Source: Trachythela sp. YZ-2020 (taxonomy: Eukaryota > Cnidaria > Anthozoa > Malacalcyonacea > Clavulariidae). From it: DNA of 64,000 bases. Position 1 is the stretch's first letter; each line of letters opens with the position of its first letter. The stretch lies in the NCBI GenBank assembly GCA_016169945.1, contig JADLSH010000032.1:62001-126000 (forward strand). Direction: 5' to 3'. The notes beneath the pieces were generated by a model. That model was not told the origin of the DNA and did no database searches. It saw only the letters and a list, made by a program, of their open reading frames with translations. Below are positions 9,721-21,789 of the stretch, in pieces. The translations under genes and the position numbers were made by a program.

Positions 9721-10891
9721 GGGGAATTTGGTGATATCCAGCCTTCAAATCAATCTTACTGTACTTAATTGCAACATTCATACTTTCCATCAGTTCGTCA
9801 ACTGTAGGAATTGGGTGTTTCTCTCTTTTTATAGCTGTATTTGCTTTGCGGTAGTCCCCACATACTCTTACTTCTTTGGAGTTTCTGGGTTTTGGTGCAA
9901 GAACAAGCCCACTCACCCAGTCAGTGCTCTCATCAGATACAAGCTCAATTATATCTTTTTGTAAGTAATCGTCAAGCCAGATGTCTAACTGTTTGCGTAA
10001 ATGAAATGGAACCCTCCTATTCGTTTGGGCAACAGGGGGTACATCGGTATTTATGTGAATCTTTTGTTCATGCCCATTTAATTTACCAATTCCTGTAAAT
10101 ACCTTAGGATGCTTACCTTTCAACAGGTTTTCTTTTCTTTTACTTGCATCCCAATCACAGCTACTTGTATCAGTTCCAGAGTCCGACGTGACTTTCGATG
10201 CTTTTGACACAGAATTAACATTCATGGTAATCAAACGCAAATTAGTAGATGTCTCACAACCGAGAATTGAAGTAGTTTCTTGAGTTCCCTTCGTGACGTA
10301 AAAAGTTGTGGCAGCAACACGACGCTTCGAGTCAACTAAAACTTCAAACTTTCCTTTCAATTGAACTGGTTCTGAAGAGCCAAATGCATAGATTTTGGTT
10401 TTAGTCTGCCGTAAAGTAATTTGGTCCTTTGAATTTGTACAAAGAAACTCATAGTCCTTTTGTGTCAAAATGTTCACCGAAGCTCCTGTGTCAATGAAAT
10501 ACTCTACTTTCACCCCACTTTGTACTGTTGGCTCAGCAGAGAGTGGTTGCTGTTGTAGATTTTGATTCAAAGCATTCAGCTTATTGGTCTGAGTTTTATA
10601 CTGGTCCTGAGAAGTTCGAGGTTTTCGGAAAGGTGGTTTTTGTTCAGACTTGCAAACTCGAGCGAAATGTCCAGTTTTCGAGCAAGTATGACAGGTTTTG
10701 CCTGTAGCAGGGCAGAGCCTGCCTTGGTGGGGGTACGTCCCTCCACAATTATAACAAGATTGTGATTGTTTACCTTTATCCTTTGGTGGAAAATCTCGTC
10801 TGGTATTTTGATACACAGTCTCCTGACGGTGTTGCTTTTCCATTTCTTCAGCATGGTGATCAGAAATTTCCAGTGCTCTCGCAAATTTCAA
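9572..10891 (-). pseudogene. gag zinc knuckles, protease and RT N-terminus of the old gypsy element
   Basis: 439-codon frame. The end of gag is followed by two zinc knuckles (CYNCGGTYPHQGRLC, then CHTCSKTGHFARVC), a protease with DTGASVNIL, and the RT N-terminus with WVSGLVLAPK and SKIDLKAGYHQI. Unlike the young element, protease and RT are in one frame. The gag N-terminus is absent: upstream of about 10,891 an in-frame stop appears and sequence identity is lost before 10,946. Confidence 0.82.
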
Positions 10892-10945
10892 TGCATATTA
10901 TACGAATATTTCGCAAAACACAAGTGCATGCAATTTTTCATTAAT

Positions 10946-11057
10946 ACTTCGTGTAGACTCAATCCGAACACACACTGTCACTGATACATCAATATAAAGT
11001 CAATATAAATTCTGTCTTTATTTCTGAACAACATATTCGATATTCAATAGTGCGGTT
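10946..11057 (-). repeat. LTR-like inverted flank, left copy
   Basis: About 110 bp repeated in inverse orientation at 18103-18214. On the minus strand it starts TGTTGTTCAG and ends GTCTACA (TG...CA) and contains AATAAA. It could be a solo-LTR-like piece or the terminus of a larger element, but no tRNA-type primer site follows it. The pair brackets the 6.7-kb CACTA-like element. Confidence 0.55.
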
Positions 11058-11109
11058 CAACTAGCAAAAATAATAACATGACAATCTATTTTACGTACAC
11101 TGCAAAAAA

Positions 11110-11620
11110 TGCACGAGTAAATGTTACTCACTTGTTGAGTAATTGCACAAATTACTCAATATTTTGAGTAAATTTTACTCTTCTTTCCCGCTAAAATAAT
11201 TTTACTCCTGATTTTGAGTAACAAAAACTCCGATTTTTGAGTAAAGTTATTTGAGTATTTTATACTCTAATGCAAGAGTACAATTTAGTCAGATGTTGAG
11301 TAAACCACAAATTTCTGTTTACTCAAGAATTGAGTAAGTTTCGCGTACTCAATGTTTTGAGTAAAACCACATTTTTACTCATATTTGAGTAAATTATGAA
11401 TTTACTCAAATCTTGAGTATTGTAAAAATTACTCAAACAATGAGTAAATTACAGAATATATATATTATACTCAAAGTTCGAGTAAGTTTATACGAACGCA
11501 ATATTTTGAGTAAAAGCATATTTTTACTCATGTTTTGAGTGAATGATGAATTTACTCAAATCTGAGTAAGGCAATAATTTAAGGTTACTCAATTTTCGAG
11601 TAAAATGTTTCAGAATCTGT
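11110..11620. repeat. Left subterminal TGAGTAA/TTACTCA array
   Basis: Dozens of GAGTAA and TTACTC motifs in both orientations at irregular spacing of about 15-35 bp. The mirror field is at 17160-17800. I infer that these are transposase-binding subterminal repeats. Confidence 0.75.
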
Positions 11621-13603
11621 GCTCATTTTGTTAGTAAATTTCGTGACTGCCGCCGTTTAAAGTCGCTGGACATAGTTTTAAACCTTAAAACGTCGACTTT
11701 CTGTAATCTACTACCCTGTACTCTGTAGCGCAAAGCAGAATTATATAGAATAGCGCGAAACAGTGAACAGTTTATTTGCATTAAATTCAATGTTTAAACC
11801 TTAGCGTATATAAGCGAGCTACTTTTATTTTGTAATCAGCCAACAAACACATTTTGATTTACAAAAATTTCATATATTTTAAAGTTACATACAGGTAGCA
11901 AATATAAGTAAAATTTACAGTTTACTGCATGTGAGCAATATTTACGACTGTAGCGCAACTTAGCGCAAGAAAACGAACAATCTGTTTCCGCCTTGCAGCC
12001 AAATCCCGGGTGGGTGCCAAGGAAGTGCATGAAATCTTGCAAATCGTATTGCTTGATAAAATGGATAACAAGAAGTTACTTTATGCATTCAGACGTTCAG
12101 AATCTTCAAGGACTTGCGAAGTCTTGCACTGGAATATATCAGTTGTCCTTTATATGAGACTATGTGTCTATCAAAACGTTTCCGTTGTTATTCCTCATGC
12201 TGTTGCTTGCGTAATAGGCCATGTCAAAGAAGAAAGCCGTATGGCCATTAACCAATCATCGATCGCGAAATCTACGCGAACTGCGACGCGGCATATTCAA
12301 ATTACATCCTATTTTGTGTTGTCATATCAATTGTCATGCGTGGTGGGATTCTTCACATTTATCTAGAGCAAAACTGCCGAATTATCTCTTTTTCCCGGAG
12401 TTAAAATAAAGTGGTCAACGTCAGTAATGGAAGACATTTAATCATGACTGACTAAACTTGGCTTTGGTGACTATTGATACACTTTTAAGGTATGTTCTGA
12501 ACTAGGCATTTGGCGCATATTTTAGGTCCATAGTATAGAGTCGAAATTGAACTGCGCAAAACGCATACATTTAGACTGCAATATATATACAATCTTTTAG
12601 TTGAATATGTAGCTTAATTATGGTATATTTGTGTGTAAAATCTATTTATAAATCCTGCCCTTTACGCGCAATCTATTAAATAGCCTATAAATACTGGCGC
12701 GAGCGCTGGACAATATTTAAGCGTTGTTACATATATGAATATGTCCCTAACGTTTACCATAGAGTAATTGTGTATTAACAACTAAATTAGTTAAAAGAGA
12801 CAATTCTACATCTCAAAAATCGATTACTAAAAATCCGTTCATACTTAGACAAAGCTCATCAATATAAGCAGGAAATTGCCCGCCTTGTGCTGGCTTTGAC
12901 TCTGTTTTGGACTTATTTAAAACCTTTAAGTCGCCGTTAATAATTTCAATTTAATTATGTTGCAAAATCTGTGTATCTAAATGACAACTAGAGTGGACAT
13001 TTACAAGATGTTTCAAAAAATTATACTCTTACTATGCTATATATATTTAATCGCAAAAATTTAATTCTGTGTCAGTGATATTTGATCAGTGCATGATGAA
13101 TTCGGGACAAAGGTCAACGCGCACTGTAGATACTGCATGTTAAATTCAAAATTGGTAAAATAGATTTGTTTCCGCACAGAAGCAAATGCAAAGAAAAGCA
13201 CCTGTTCCCCATGTACAGCTCTTTAATAGATTGAAATCGAGCCACGTGTTTTAACGCATGCTGCAAGCCTTTGTATGAGAGAGTATCGTCTACCACATAC
13301 GGGCATGAGAGCGGGAAGCCTCACAGGGTTCCAGCCAATGTTCCGTAAGTTAAACAACTATTTTGGTAATTTTGCCAACTATACAGATTGAATGATGTTA
13401 CTACAAGTACTATAGTCTATATACTGCGCCTAAAACACTGTATTTCACTTTCAAAAATTGTAGATAAAACGGCTAGAGAATTAGAATTCTATCAGTTATT
13501 ATTGGACAGCAACCACGTTGCCACACAAGGAAACGTTCATGTGATCAGGTCAGTTATACTCTGCCATTTGTGCCAAGCAAGACAGCAGTGTGTGCCAATG
13601 AAC
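11621..13603. other. Interior of the CACTA-like element without a clear gene
   Basis: AT-rich. A possible short exon lies at 13464-13548: acceptor TTGTAG, an open frame reading ARELEFYQLLLDSNHV, and donor CAG|GTCAGT. Another possible donor, GTAAGT, is at about 13345. These could be upstream exons of the gene ending at 16735, but support is weak. Confidence 0.3.
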
Positions 13604-16173
13604 TTATGTTGAACAAAAATGAACTTTACTAAGGTTTAACTGCAAACAGTATTGATTGGCAATGAGACTGAAATAACAACATAGTTTGTCTTGAATTTTG
13701 ATCTTAGTTGTGCTGTTTCTCAGCTTTTGTGTAAGGTGGCACTTGCCGCCTTTTACCAATAGCTCACTCGGGTGGATCTTTAAGATCCGCCTGTCAGTGA
13801 GAACTACTGAGACAGAATTCAAGACTTGTATACATTTATGTTGATGCAGTTTACTGTTGTTGTGTAAGGTGGTTACACCGCCTTTTACCAGCACCTCTTT
13901 TGAGTGGCATGTATTTATAAGCCGCTCATGAAAGGGGAGATGCATAGATGTATACATTCTGTATTGTTCATTTCTAATTTTGCATGGTCATTGTTTAGTA
14001 TAAGGGAGAAACAATGGGATTTACACTTTTATGCATGTATTTTACTTAATATGTTGAACAAAAATGAACTTTACTAAAGGCTTAACTGCAAACAGTATTG
14101 ATTGGCAATGAGACTGAAATAACAATATAGTTTGTCTTTAATTTTGATCTTAGTTGTGCTGTTTCTCAGCTTTTGTGTAAGGTGGTACTTGCCGCCTTTT
14201 ACCAATAGCTCACTCGGGTGGATTTTAAGATCCGCCTGTCAGTGAGAACTACTGAGACAGAATTCAAGACTTGTATACATTTATGTTGATGCAGTTTACT
14301 GTTGTTGTGTAAGGTGGTTACACCGCCTTTTACCAGCACCTCTTTTGAGTGGCATGTATTTATAAGCCGCTCATGAAAGGGGAGATGCATAGATGTATAC
14401 ATTCTGTATTGTTCATTTCTAATTTTGCATGGTCATTGTTTAGTATAAGGGAGAAACAATGGGATTTACAGTTTTATGCATGTATTTTACTTATGTTGAA
14501 CAAAAATGAACTTTACTAAAGGTTTAACTGCAAACAGTATTGATTGGCAATGAGACTGAAATAACAATATAGTTTGTCTTGAATTTTGATCTTAGTTGTG
14601 CTGTTTCTCAGTTTTGTGTAAGGTGGTACTTGCCGCCTTTTACCAATAGCTCACTCGGGTGGATTTTAAGATCCGCCTGTCAGTGAGAACTACTGAGACA
14701 GAATTCAAGACTTGTATACATTTATGTTGATGCAGTTTACTGTTGTTGTGTAAGGTGGTTACACCGCCTTTTACCAGCACCTCTTTTGAGTGGCATGTAT
14801 TTATAAGCCGCTCATGAAAGGGGAGATGCATAGATGTATACATTCTGTATTGTTCATTTCTAATTTTGCATGGTCATTGTTTAGTATAAGGGAGAAACAA
14901 TGGGATTTACAGTTTTATGCATGTATTTTACTTATGTTGAACAAAAATGAATTTACTAAAAGTTTAACTGCAAACAGTATTGATTGGCAATGAGACTGAA
15001 ATAACAATATAGTTTGTCTTCAATTTTGATCTTAGTTGTGCTGTTTCTCAGCTTTTGTGTAAGGTGGTACTTGCCGCCTTTTACCAATAGCTCACTAGGG
15101 TGGATTTTAAGATCCGCCTGTCAGTGAGAACTACTGAGACAGAATTCAAGACTTGTATACATTTATGTTGATGCAGTTTACTGTTTTTGTGTAAGGTGGT
15201 TACACCGCCTTTTACCAGCACCTCTTTTGAGTGGCATGTATTTATAAGCCGCTCATGAAAGGGGAGATGCATAGATGTATACATTCTGTATTGTTCATTT
15301 CTAATTTTGCATGGTCATTGTTTAGTATAAGGGAGAAACAATGGGATTTACAGTTTTATGCATGTATTTTACTTATGTTGAACAAAAATGAACTTTACTA
15401 AAGGTTTAACTGCAAACAGTATTGATTGGCAATGAGACTGAAATAACAATATAGTTTGTCTTGAATTTTGATCTTAGTTGTGCTGTTTCTCAGCTTTTGT
15501 GTAAGGTGGTACTTGCCGCCTTTTACCAATAGCTCACTCGGGTGGATTTTAAGATCCGCCTGTCAGTGAGAACTACTGAGACAGAATTCAAGACTTGTAT
15601 ACATTTATGTTGATGCAGTTTACTGTTGTTGTGTAAGGTGGTTACACCGCCTTTTACCAGCACCTCTTTTGAGTGGCATGTATTTATAAGCCGCTCATGA
15701 AAGGGGAGATGCATAGATGTATACATTCTGTATTGTTCATTTCTAATTTTGCATGGTCATTGTTTCGTATAAGGGGGAAACAATTGGATTTACAGTTTTA
15801 TGCATGTATTTTACTTATGTTGAACAAAAATGAACTTTACTAAGGTTTAACTGCAAACAATATTGATTGGCAATGAGACTGAAATAACAATATAGTTTGT
15901 CTTTAATTTTGATCTTAGTTGTGCTGTTTCTCAGCTTTTGTGTAAGGTGGTACTTGCCGCCTTTTACCAATAGCTCACTCGGGTGGATTTTAAGATCCGC
16001 CTGTCAGTGAGAACTACTGAGACAGAATTCAAGACTTGTATACATTTATGTTGATGCAGTTTACTGTTGTTGTGTAAGGTGGTTACACCGCCTTTTACCA
16101 GCACCTCTTTTGAGTGGCGTGTATTACAAGCAGCTCATGAAAGGGGAGATTCATAGATACATACCTTCTGAAT
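13604..16173. repeat. 442-bp tandem array, about 5.8 copies
   Basis: Unit boundaries at the motif TGTTGAACAAAAATGA fall at 13608, 14053, 14495, 14936, 15377 and 15819, giving periods of 445, 442, 441, 441 and 442 bp. Units are almost identical; the last degenerates after about 16170. Each unit contains three short inverted repeats: GTAAGGTGG/CCGCCTTTTAC twice, and CTCACT...AGTGAG around GGTGGAT/ATCCGCC. The recurring 67-codon frames on the minus strand are by-products of the repeat. Confidence 0.95.
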
Positions 16174-16258
16174 TGTGGATTAATAATTACAAAGTGGGCA
16201 TGCCATTAGGGTGCATTAATAATTAAAGCTCAATTGGTTAAAAAGAGACGTGGGCAGG

Positions 16259-16375
16259 TAGTCAGGTTAATCCATTAATGCCCACCACTTTCCCTTTGAA
16301 AGTAAAATTGTCTGGCATTAGACAGAGCAAAATGACATTTAGTTGGTGCATCAGGGTGCATTGCAGCTTAATGGG
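16259..16375. repeat. Dispersed short repeat (related to 1-235)
   Basis: Contains 'AAAATTGTCTGGCATTAGACAGAGCA' type sequence and ends in TTAATGGGTT. It matches the monomers at the window start. It lies between the tandem array and the exon at 16421. Confidence 0.5.
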
Positions 16376-16420
16376 TTAATGTAATTTGTAATTATTTTAC
16401 ATTTCTTGTTCTTGTACTAG

Positions 16421-16735
16421 GAGGATGGAAGCTTTGAAGATGTGGCAAAGGATATGACACAGAACTCGCCGAAGATACTCGCCAAGGGATCTCAAGAAGA
16501 CATGGACGAGATTGCCATCGTTGCAGGGAAGATGGTGCTCTTTACAATGGAAGGACAGTTGGTTGAGGCAGCGTTTGTCTTCATGGCAACAAATTATGTA
16601 TTCTTGTTCGAATATCCAGGTACATTGAACAATGTTTGCCTCTTTTTTCAAAAATGCATACCGAGCATCCAAGATGGCAAGAAACTACCGGCCTCAGTGA
16701 TAACATTTATAAGTAAACTGGACACGAAGTCTTAA
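16421..16735 (+). CDS. Terminal exon of a SAMD3-like family protein
   Basis: A good acceptor (pyrimidine-rich, ending TACTAG) is followed by 104 codons and a stop at 16733-16735. The exon reads E-D-G-S-F-E-D-V, then PKILAKGSQEDMDEI and a hydrophobic C-terminal block ending in ISKL. I recall this as the C-terminal region of the large, repeated 'sterile alpha motif domain-containing protein 3-like' family of fish and cnidarian genomes; the function is unknown. It sits inside the CACTA-like element, so it is either captured cargo or an element-encoded second gene. Upstream exons are not clear. Confidence 0.55.
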   Translation, partial: EDGSFEDVAKDMTQNSPKILAKGSQEDMDEIAIVAGKMVLFTMEGQLVEAAFVFMATNYVFLFEYPGTLNNVCLFFQKCIPSIQDGKKLPASVITFISKLDTKS

Positions 16736-16739
16736 GACT

Positions 16740-17159
16740 CTTAACATTGACTATTATAAACCTTAACATTAAAATATATTTGACATTTACTTACCAGGCC
16801 TAGGCCCAGGGTCATCTATATTTTATTTCTCGTGAACGCCTGAACGGTGAATATGCTTTGTAATATATAAACTACAAGACACATGTACTGTATATAAACT
16901 GACTCATCCGACATTCTATTATTTGCGCATGATTAATTGCATAGTACGCGATAAGTCGATATATATTAGAGGACTGGAAAGTAGTTTCCCCTGCATGTGT
17001 CGATGTAGTTTCGTTATATTATTTCTTAAATATGTACATTTAAATGTTATGCAATTTAGCAAAAAAATGTTGTAGTTTTGCATATTTATGTTGTCTATTA
17101 TATAGTTATTTATAGTTATTGACAGTCCATACTTGAATATATGTATTTCCCGTATTTGA
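16740..17159. other. Non-coding stretch after the terminal exon
   Basis: AT-rich, with no open frame and no repeats noticed. It probably holds the 3' UTR of the preceding exon. Confidence 0.4.
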
Positions 17160-17804
17160 AATACCTTTACTCAAAGTTTGAGTATGTGTATGTGTTTTCT
17201 TCATCGAGTAACTGGGACGCTATTTTGTGTATACACTACTCGAGGTTTGAGTAAGTTTACTCAAAGTTTGAGTAGACTGTTCGTTTACTCAAAATTAGGA
17301 GTCAGTATGGGTGCATTTTATTTGAGTAACTAGAACTCCTTTTTTGAGTGACAAGTACTCATATTTTGAGTATAAGTTTACTCAAAGTTTGAGTAGACTG
17401 TTCGTTTACTCAAAATTAGGAGTCAGTATGGGTGCATTTTATTTGAGTAACTAGAACTCCTTTTTTGAGTAACAAGTACTCATATTTTGAGTATAAGTTT
17501 ACTCATATTTCGAGTATAAGTTTACTCAAAGTTTGAGTAGACTGTTCGTTTACTCAAAATTAGGAGTCAGTATGGGTGCATTTTATTTGAGTAACTAGAA
17601 CTCCTTTTTTGAGTAACAAGTACTCATATTTTGAGTAATTTATAAGTTTACTCATTCAGTGAGTAATTGTAAATTGGTCAAATTTGAGTGTTTGGAACAA
17701 ATCTGAGTAATTCTTACTCACATGTACGAGTTTGTTTTACCAATTATTAAGAGTCAGTATGGGTGCATTCATTTACTCAATATTTTGAGTAGATTTTACT
17801 CAGA
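17160..17804. repeat. Right subterminal TGAGTAA/TTACTCA array
   Basis: Mirror of 11110-11620. It includes a higher-order tandem repeat of about 140-150 bp (three copies of the 'AAAATTAGGAGTCAGTATGG' segment at about 17283, 17411 and 17555, and a partial at about 17745). The array has therefore been expanded by tandem duplication at this end only. Confidence 0.8.
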
Positions 17805-17817
17805 ATTTTTTGCAGTG

Positions 17818-18102
17818 TATACACTCTATAAACAAAACATATTACTAAAATACACGGAAAAATACGAAATTAAAACAACTTACAGATTGTTTACGTCCAC
17901 CGAGTAGCTCAAGAATACAAAACGAATCTGTATCTGCCGCCATCTTCTTCGACAATAAGTGTCGTCCTGGTAAAGACTCCGGGAGGAAATCGCGATCCTG
18001 AGCGCAGAAGTAGTAGATGATTTGGTGCGAGAGCTTGTAAATCATTTGGATCGTCAGATGATTTCGTTATATGCCTGCTGTTAACTATCGCCTCCACTTC
18101 GC
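17818..18102. other. Short non-repeat flank of the CACTA-like element
   Basis: No open frame of note. It lies between the element end and the right LTR-like copy. The corresponding left flank is only about 40 bp, so the bracketing is asymmetric. Confidence 0.4.
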
Positions 18103-18214
18103 ACTATTGAATATCGAATATGTTGTTCAGAAATAAAGACGGAATTTATATTGACTTTATATTGATGTATCAGTGACAGTGTGTGTTCGGATTGAGTCTA
18201 CACTTCGAGAACAA
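18103..18214 (+). repeat. LTR-like inverted flank, right copy
   Basis: Inverse of 10946-11057, with AATAAA and TG...CA ends. After GTCTACA both copies run on into different sequence. Confidence 0.55.
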
Positions 18215-18313
18215 GTGCTATTTCCTTTTAATATTATTATTAACAATTTTAAATTGCTCAATTTTAACTCAATTTGCTCAATTTTCAAATTGACGTTGCT
18301 CAATTTTTACTAG

Positions 18314-18361
18314 GGGTATTTGGGAGAAAATACCACATGTGGTATTTTCTCCCAAATACCC
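18314..18361. repeat. Perfect 48-bp palindrome
   Basis: GGGTATTTGGGAGAAAATAC and its exact reverse complement meet at CCACA|TGTGG without a spacer. Arms are 24 bp with no mismatch. Confidence 0.97.
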
Positions 18362-18364
18362 AAA

Positions 18365-19235
18365 GTAAAAAGAATTAAGAGAAAATTTTGATGTTCTTAG
18401 CTAACCAGAAACGAGGAAAATTGTTAATAATGATATTAAATTATTTTCAATATCAAGTTTTGGACTGGATACTTGCTGGGTATCATTAAAGTCAAAAGTC
18501 AAAGAACTACAAGATGTAACAATAACAAATCAGTTTTAAATATAACAAAGCTTCTACAAAGTAAGTGTTTTATAGTGCATACAAAATTGATTTCTATAAA
18601 GTCAAAACTTGTTTTGATTCTCCAGCTTAATCAGGATTTGAAGTCGTAAATATTAACACATCTTTTACAGATGCATTGTCAGAAGTCAATGACTCACTAT
18701 CATAGCAAATTTGTTATCTTTTAAATAATATAGACTTTATATATAATAGATTACAGTTCAGGTTTCTACAAAGTCCTCTCGAATATCTATAATTTCAATA
18801 TAACCTAGTAGGAATTTGGAGTAAAAAACTCACCTTAAAAACACAACTAGAATGCATCTCTATATCAATGCTGGGCTTTCGCATTCGCCAAGCAAGCTAA
18901 GACCTATTTATTGACTAAACAACATGCTTAATTAATTCTACATCATTTATAATATAAATTGTACTTATACTCTTCAGTTTTTTTATTAATATTTATAAGT
19001 TAATGTAAAATCATCAATATTTTTCTTCAGTTCTCTGACACTATATAATCTATTTAATTAACAAGAAAAAACTGGAAGCTAACTAGAAAACCTAACGGTT
19101 CACTTAGCTTCCAAGCTCTAAAAATGTTGTGTAAAATTGTAAATTCTATCTATATACTAATTATTTAAGAATTCGGTTATTTATGTATATATTTTTCTAT
19201 TTAAGAGTGAAATAAAGTTGTATTGTATTGTATTG
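18365..19235 (+). repeat. Probable LINE 3' end
   Basis: The stretch ends in GAGTGAAATAAAGTTG followed by TTGTA repeats (about 19217-19237), a tail type seen in CR1/L2/Jockey-class non-LTR elements. No coding frame remains upstream. The start is uncertain. Confidence 0.35.
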
Positions 19236-21789
19236 TAAACATCTCGTGCTTCCAAAACTGAAGCTTTACTGCCACGAATAGAGCGAAAATGCGCCTTTTT
19301 TCCATAACAATGTTTACCGAAGAGATTCAGAGAGATGTGTTTACAGCGAAAGGCAAACGATCAATGAGCGAGCCGCGCCGGCGAATTGATAATATGTATG
19401 AATGTGTCCAAAACCGCAATGCATTGTGGTATACTGACGATACCTCCTCTGCCTGGGGACATAGTTCCGTAGGTATTTTAATGGCTTATTATGCCTATTC
19501 GCGGGTTAAATGAATATAAAGGATGGCGCAGCAATGGCTCATTACCAGAAATATGGGACAAGATGGCGACGGACATCCTCCATGCCACAGATTAATGATA
19601 TACAGATACGGAACTCTCGCGGGATCCTCTCCCCACTTTTTCAATACGCATGCGCAAGCCTCTGGTAAGTGTCATGAAAATTTTTAATGAAGAAGTAGAG
19701 AGGAAAACCCCAAATTTTGGCAATAAAGCAGCGATTTTAAAGAGTATATATATGGATGATTTGTGCGTCGTGGATATATAGGAACGCTTTGGTACGGGAA
19801 AACGGGGAAAACATGCCTCGAGGAGTGCATATATTTATCAGTATTTTCTATCAAATAGACTTTGACAAATCGATTTTTGCAAATTCTTCAACTTTGGAAG
19901 CCTATATCTACTTGAAATACTAAGTTTCCGGCGAAATCTTATACTTACAAGGTTAGTGGAAAGTTTTTTCAGATTTTATTCAAATCATACAAGTTTCCAA
20001 GACAGATAAGGCATGAAAAGTCCGAAAACAAAAAGACATGGCAAGCCGCGTATATGTATGAATTTAACCTTATCTTCAACGAAAATATTCATTACATGAC
20101 TTGTTTATATACTTTTATACCACAGGTGTTTGTACCATTGCTAACAGATGGGATACTTAATATAAAAGACCGCCTTGTTTGTGTTTAAAGCTCAAAAAAC
20201 TTTTCTAAAATGCGGTTGTGTTGTGCCCTGATGCAAAACAACCAGATATAAACAAAATGGTAATCTGTGACTTCCCAAACTTTGGCAGGATGTAAATTAT
20301 TTAATTTTCTGTTTTTAAAAATTTCCTAATTGTTACTGAAGTTTCGGCACCAAATACATTGTCAACTATCAATAAACAAGCTTTCAAAGCATCAAACCAA
20401 CATTTAGCCTAATATATTTGCATGTCGATTGTTTCACACTCACCCCTGGCTTTCAATGATAAATAAAAGTTGTTGAGAATCTCGAACTTGTTTTAAAAAG
20501 AAATAAAAGTGACCATTTACTGCTATTTTCAGAAATTTTAAGCTCAAAATGACGACTTGTAGCGCTAACTCGTAAAAATAAACTAGCCTTTTTCAACTTT
20601 CGATAGCATTTTTCGCTTACTTTGCTTAAATATTTCATGGTTACGGAGCTCGATAATAGTAACTGCATGAATAGCCAACATTTATAACGCTAAATTGTCA
20701 GCATTTATCCATGTCTAAGTACTTTCGGTCATCGATGTATTTTACTGCCAGATCGACGGATTATACAGTGTAATCTATAGTAATAACGAGTTTATTGAGG
20801 TAAAACCTCGCCGAATGAGCCAACATCCTTTCGGACGATGCAAAGTGCCGAGCTCGCGATGAACTCAGTGATTTCACGGTAAACTACTTTCCAAAATCGT
20901 TTGAAAATCGGCCTTTTTCGTAGTTCTGAGACTTTTTGCGAAAAGACAAACATGATAAAGTTTTATATGCTGATTCGAGCAGCCAAGTTTTTTGTATGAT
21001 CTGGTGAGAGAGATTTGCGTGATCTGGTGACTTGGTTTCGGGTCGAATTAGTAATTTGCGTGCATATATTTCGAGCTATTTTCCTTGGGAATACATGTAG
21101 TGACAAAGGTCAGCAAGTACCAGGTGTCACGTCATGCTGGGATTTCATACTACAATCGCGGGATAAGAACATGCCCTTTTCCCCTTAAATCTCTCGTTTC
21201 TCGGAACGGATAGGAAGTTACGACTTCGCAAGCCGTCTGCAGTAGGAAAATTCCCCGTAGAATGCTATATATTATGAAGTGAATACCCGCTGACCAAACG
21301 CAGTCGCAAAATGTTCCATATTTTTGGTAGTGTTCCAAATGTTGGCCAGTCATGCAGCATCTCTAATACGATGTTCTGTGATTGGTGACGATGATGATAA
21401 ACTATATTTAACCACGCTAACATTGTCAGCTAAAGCTGGTTTCCATAATGTGCGTGTAAAACATTAACAAATAATTACAAGTAAAAGAAAGAATTAGGAA
21501 AGAATTAGCATGTCAATATATGTACTATTGACAAAAAATATTAATTACATATTAACAGTGGTATTAATATGTACTCGTATGTAGTGTTCTATATAGTAAT
21601 GCTAATTTGAGCTGTTAAAGATAGGGGGATATTGGTAATATGGGTAGCGAAGGTAGCATAGGTAGCATAGGTAGCGAGATACATATATAGGGGGTATTGA
21701 TAATATGGAGATTCGCAAAATTTATTTATCAGGCAAATGACTGGGCACAAGTGAACTCTAGCCGATGTGATCAATTGTTAAGTACTAGA
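19236..21789. other. Featureless AT-rich stretch
   Basis: Only short open frames without recognisable motifs. A small tandem repeat of 'GGTAGCATA' units lies at about 21642-21675. Nothing else was seen. Confidence 0.5.

Larger units (their letters stand above)
1821..10940 (-). mobile_element. Decayed Ty3/gypsy element (host of nested insertions)
   Basis: This is an old minus-strand gypsy-type retrotransposon. The order from high to low coordinates is gag zinc knuckles, protease, reverse transcriptase, RNase H, integrase and C-terminal tail. It is split by a complete younger gypsy element at 2005-6374, with GTAGT on both sides, and by a non-LTR-type tail at about 8243-9478. Reading across the first insertion, the frame at 6375 continues at 2004 and stops at 1821-1823. 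Several frameshifts break it and I find no convincing LTRs. The gag N-terminus is missing at about 10,900. Domain identity is clear from motifs; the outer limits are uncertain. Confidence 0.8.
11098..17817. mobile_element. CACTA/EnSpm-like DNA element, 6.7 kb
   Basis: The ends are CACTGCAAAAAAT at 11098-11110 and its inverse ATTTTTTGCAGTG at 17805-17817, with a TA dinucleotide on both outer sides. Inside each end lies a long subterminal field of TGAGTAA/TTACTCA motifs in both orientations, which is how CACTA elements present transposase binding sites. No CACTA transposase was found, so the element is non-autonomous. The centre holds a 442-bp tandem array and an exon that looks like cellular cargo. 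Confidence 0.75.

Noticed and set aside
13604..15726. Identical 67-117-codon frames recurring on the minus strand
   Set aside because: They recur because the 442-bp unit recurs. There is no domain, no splice context and no sign of coding constraint.
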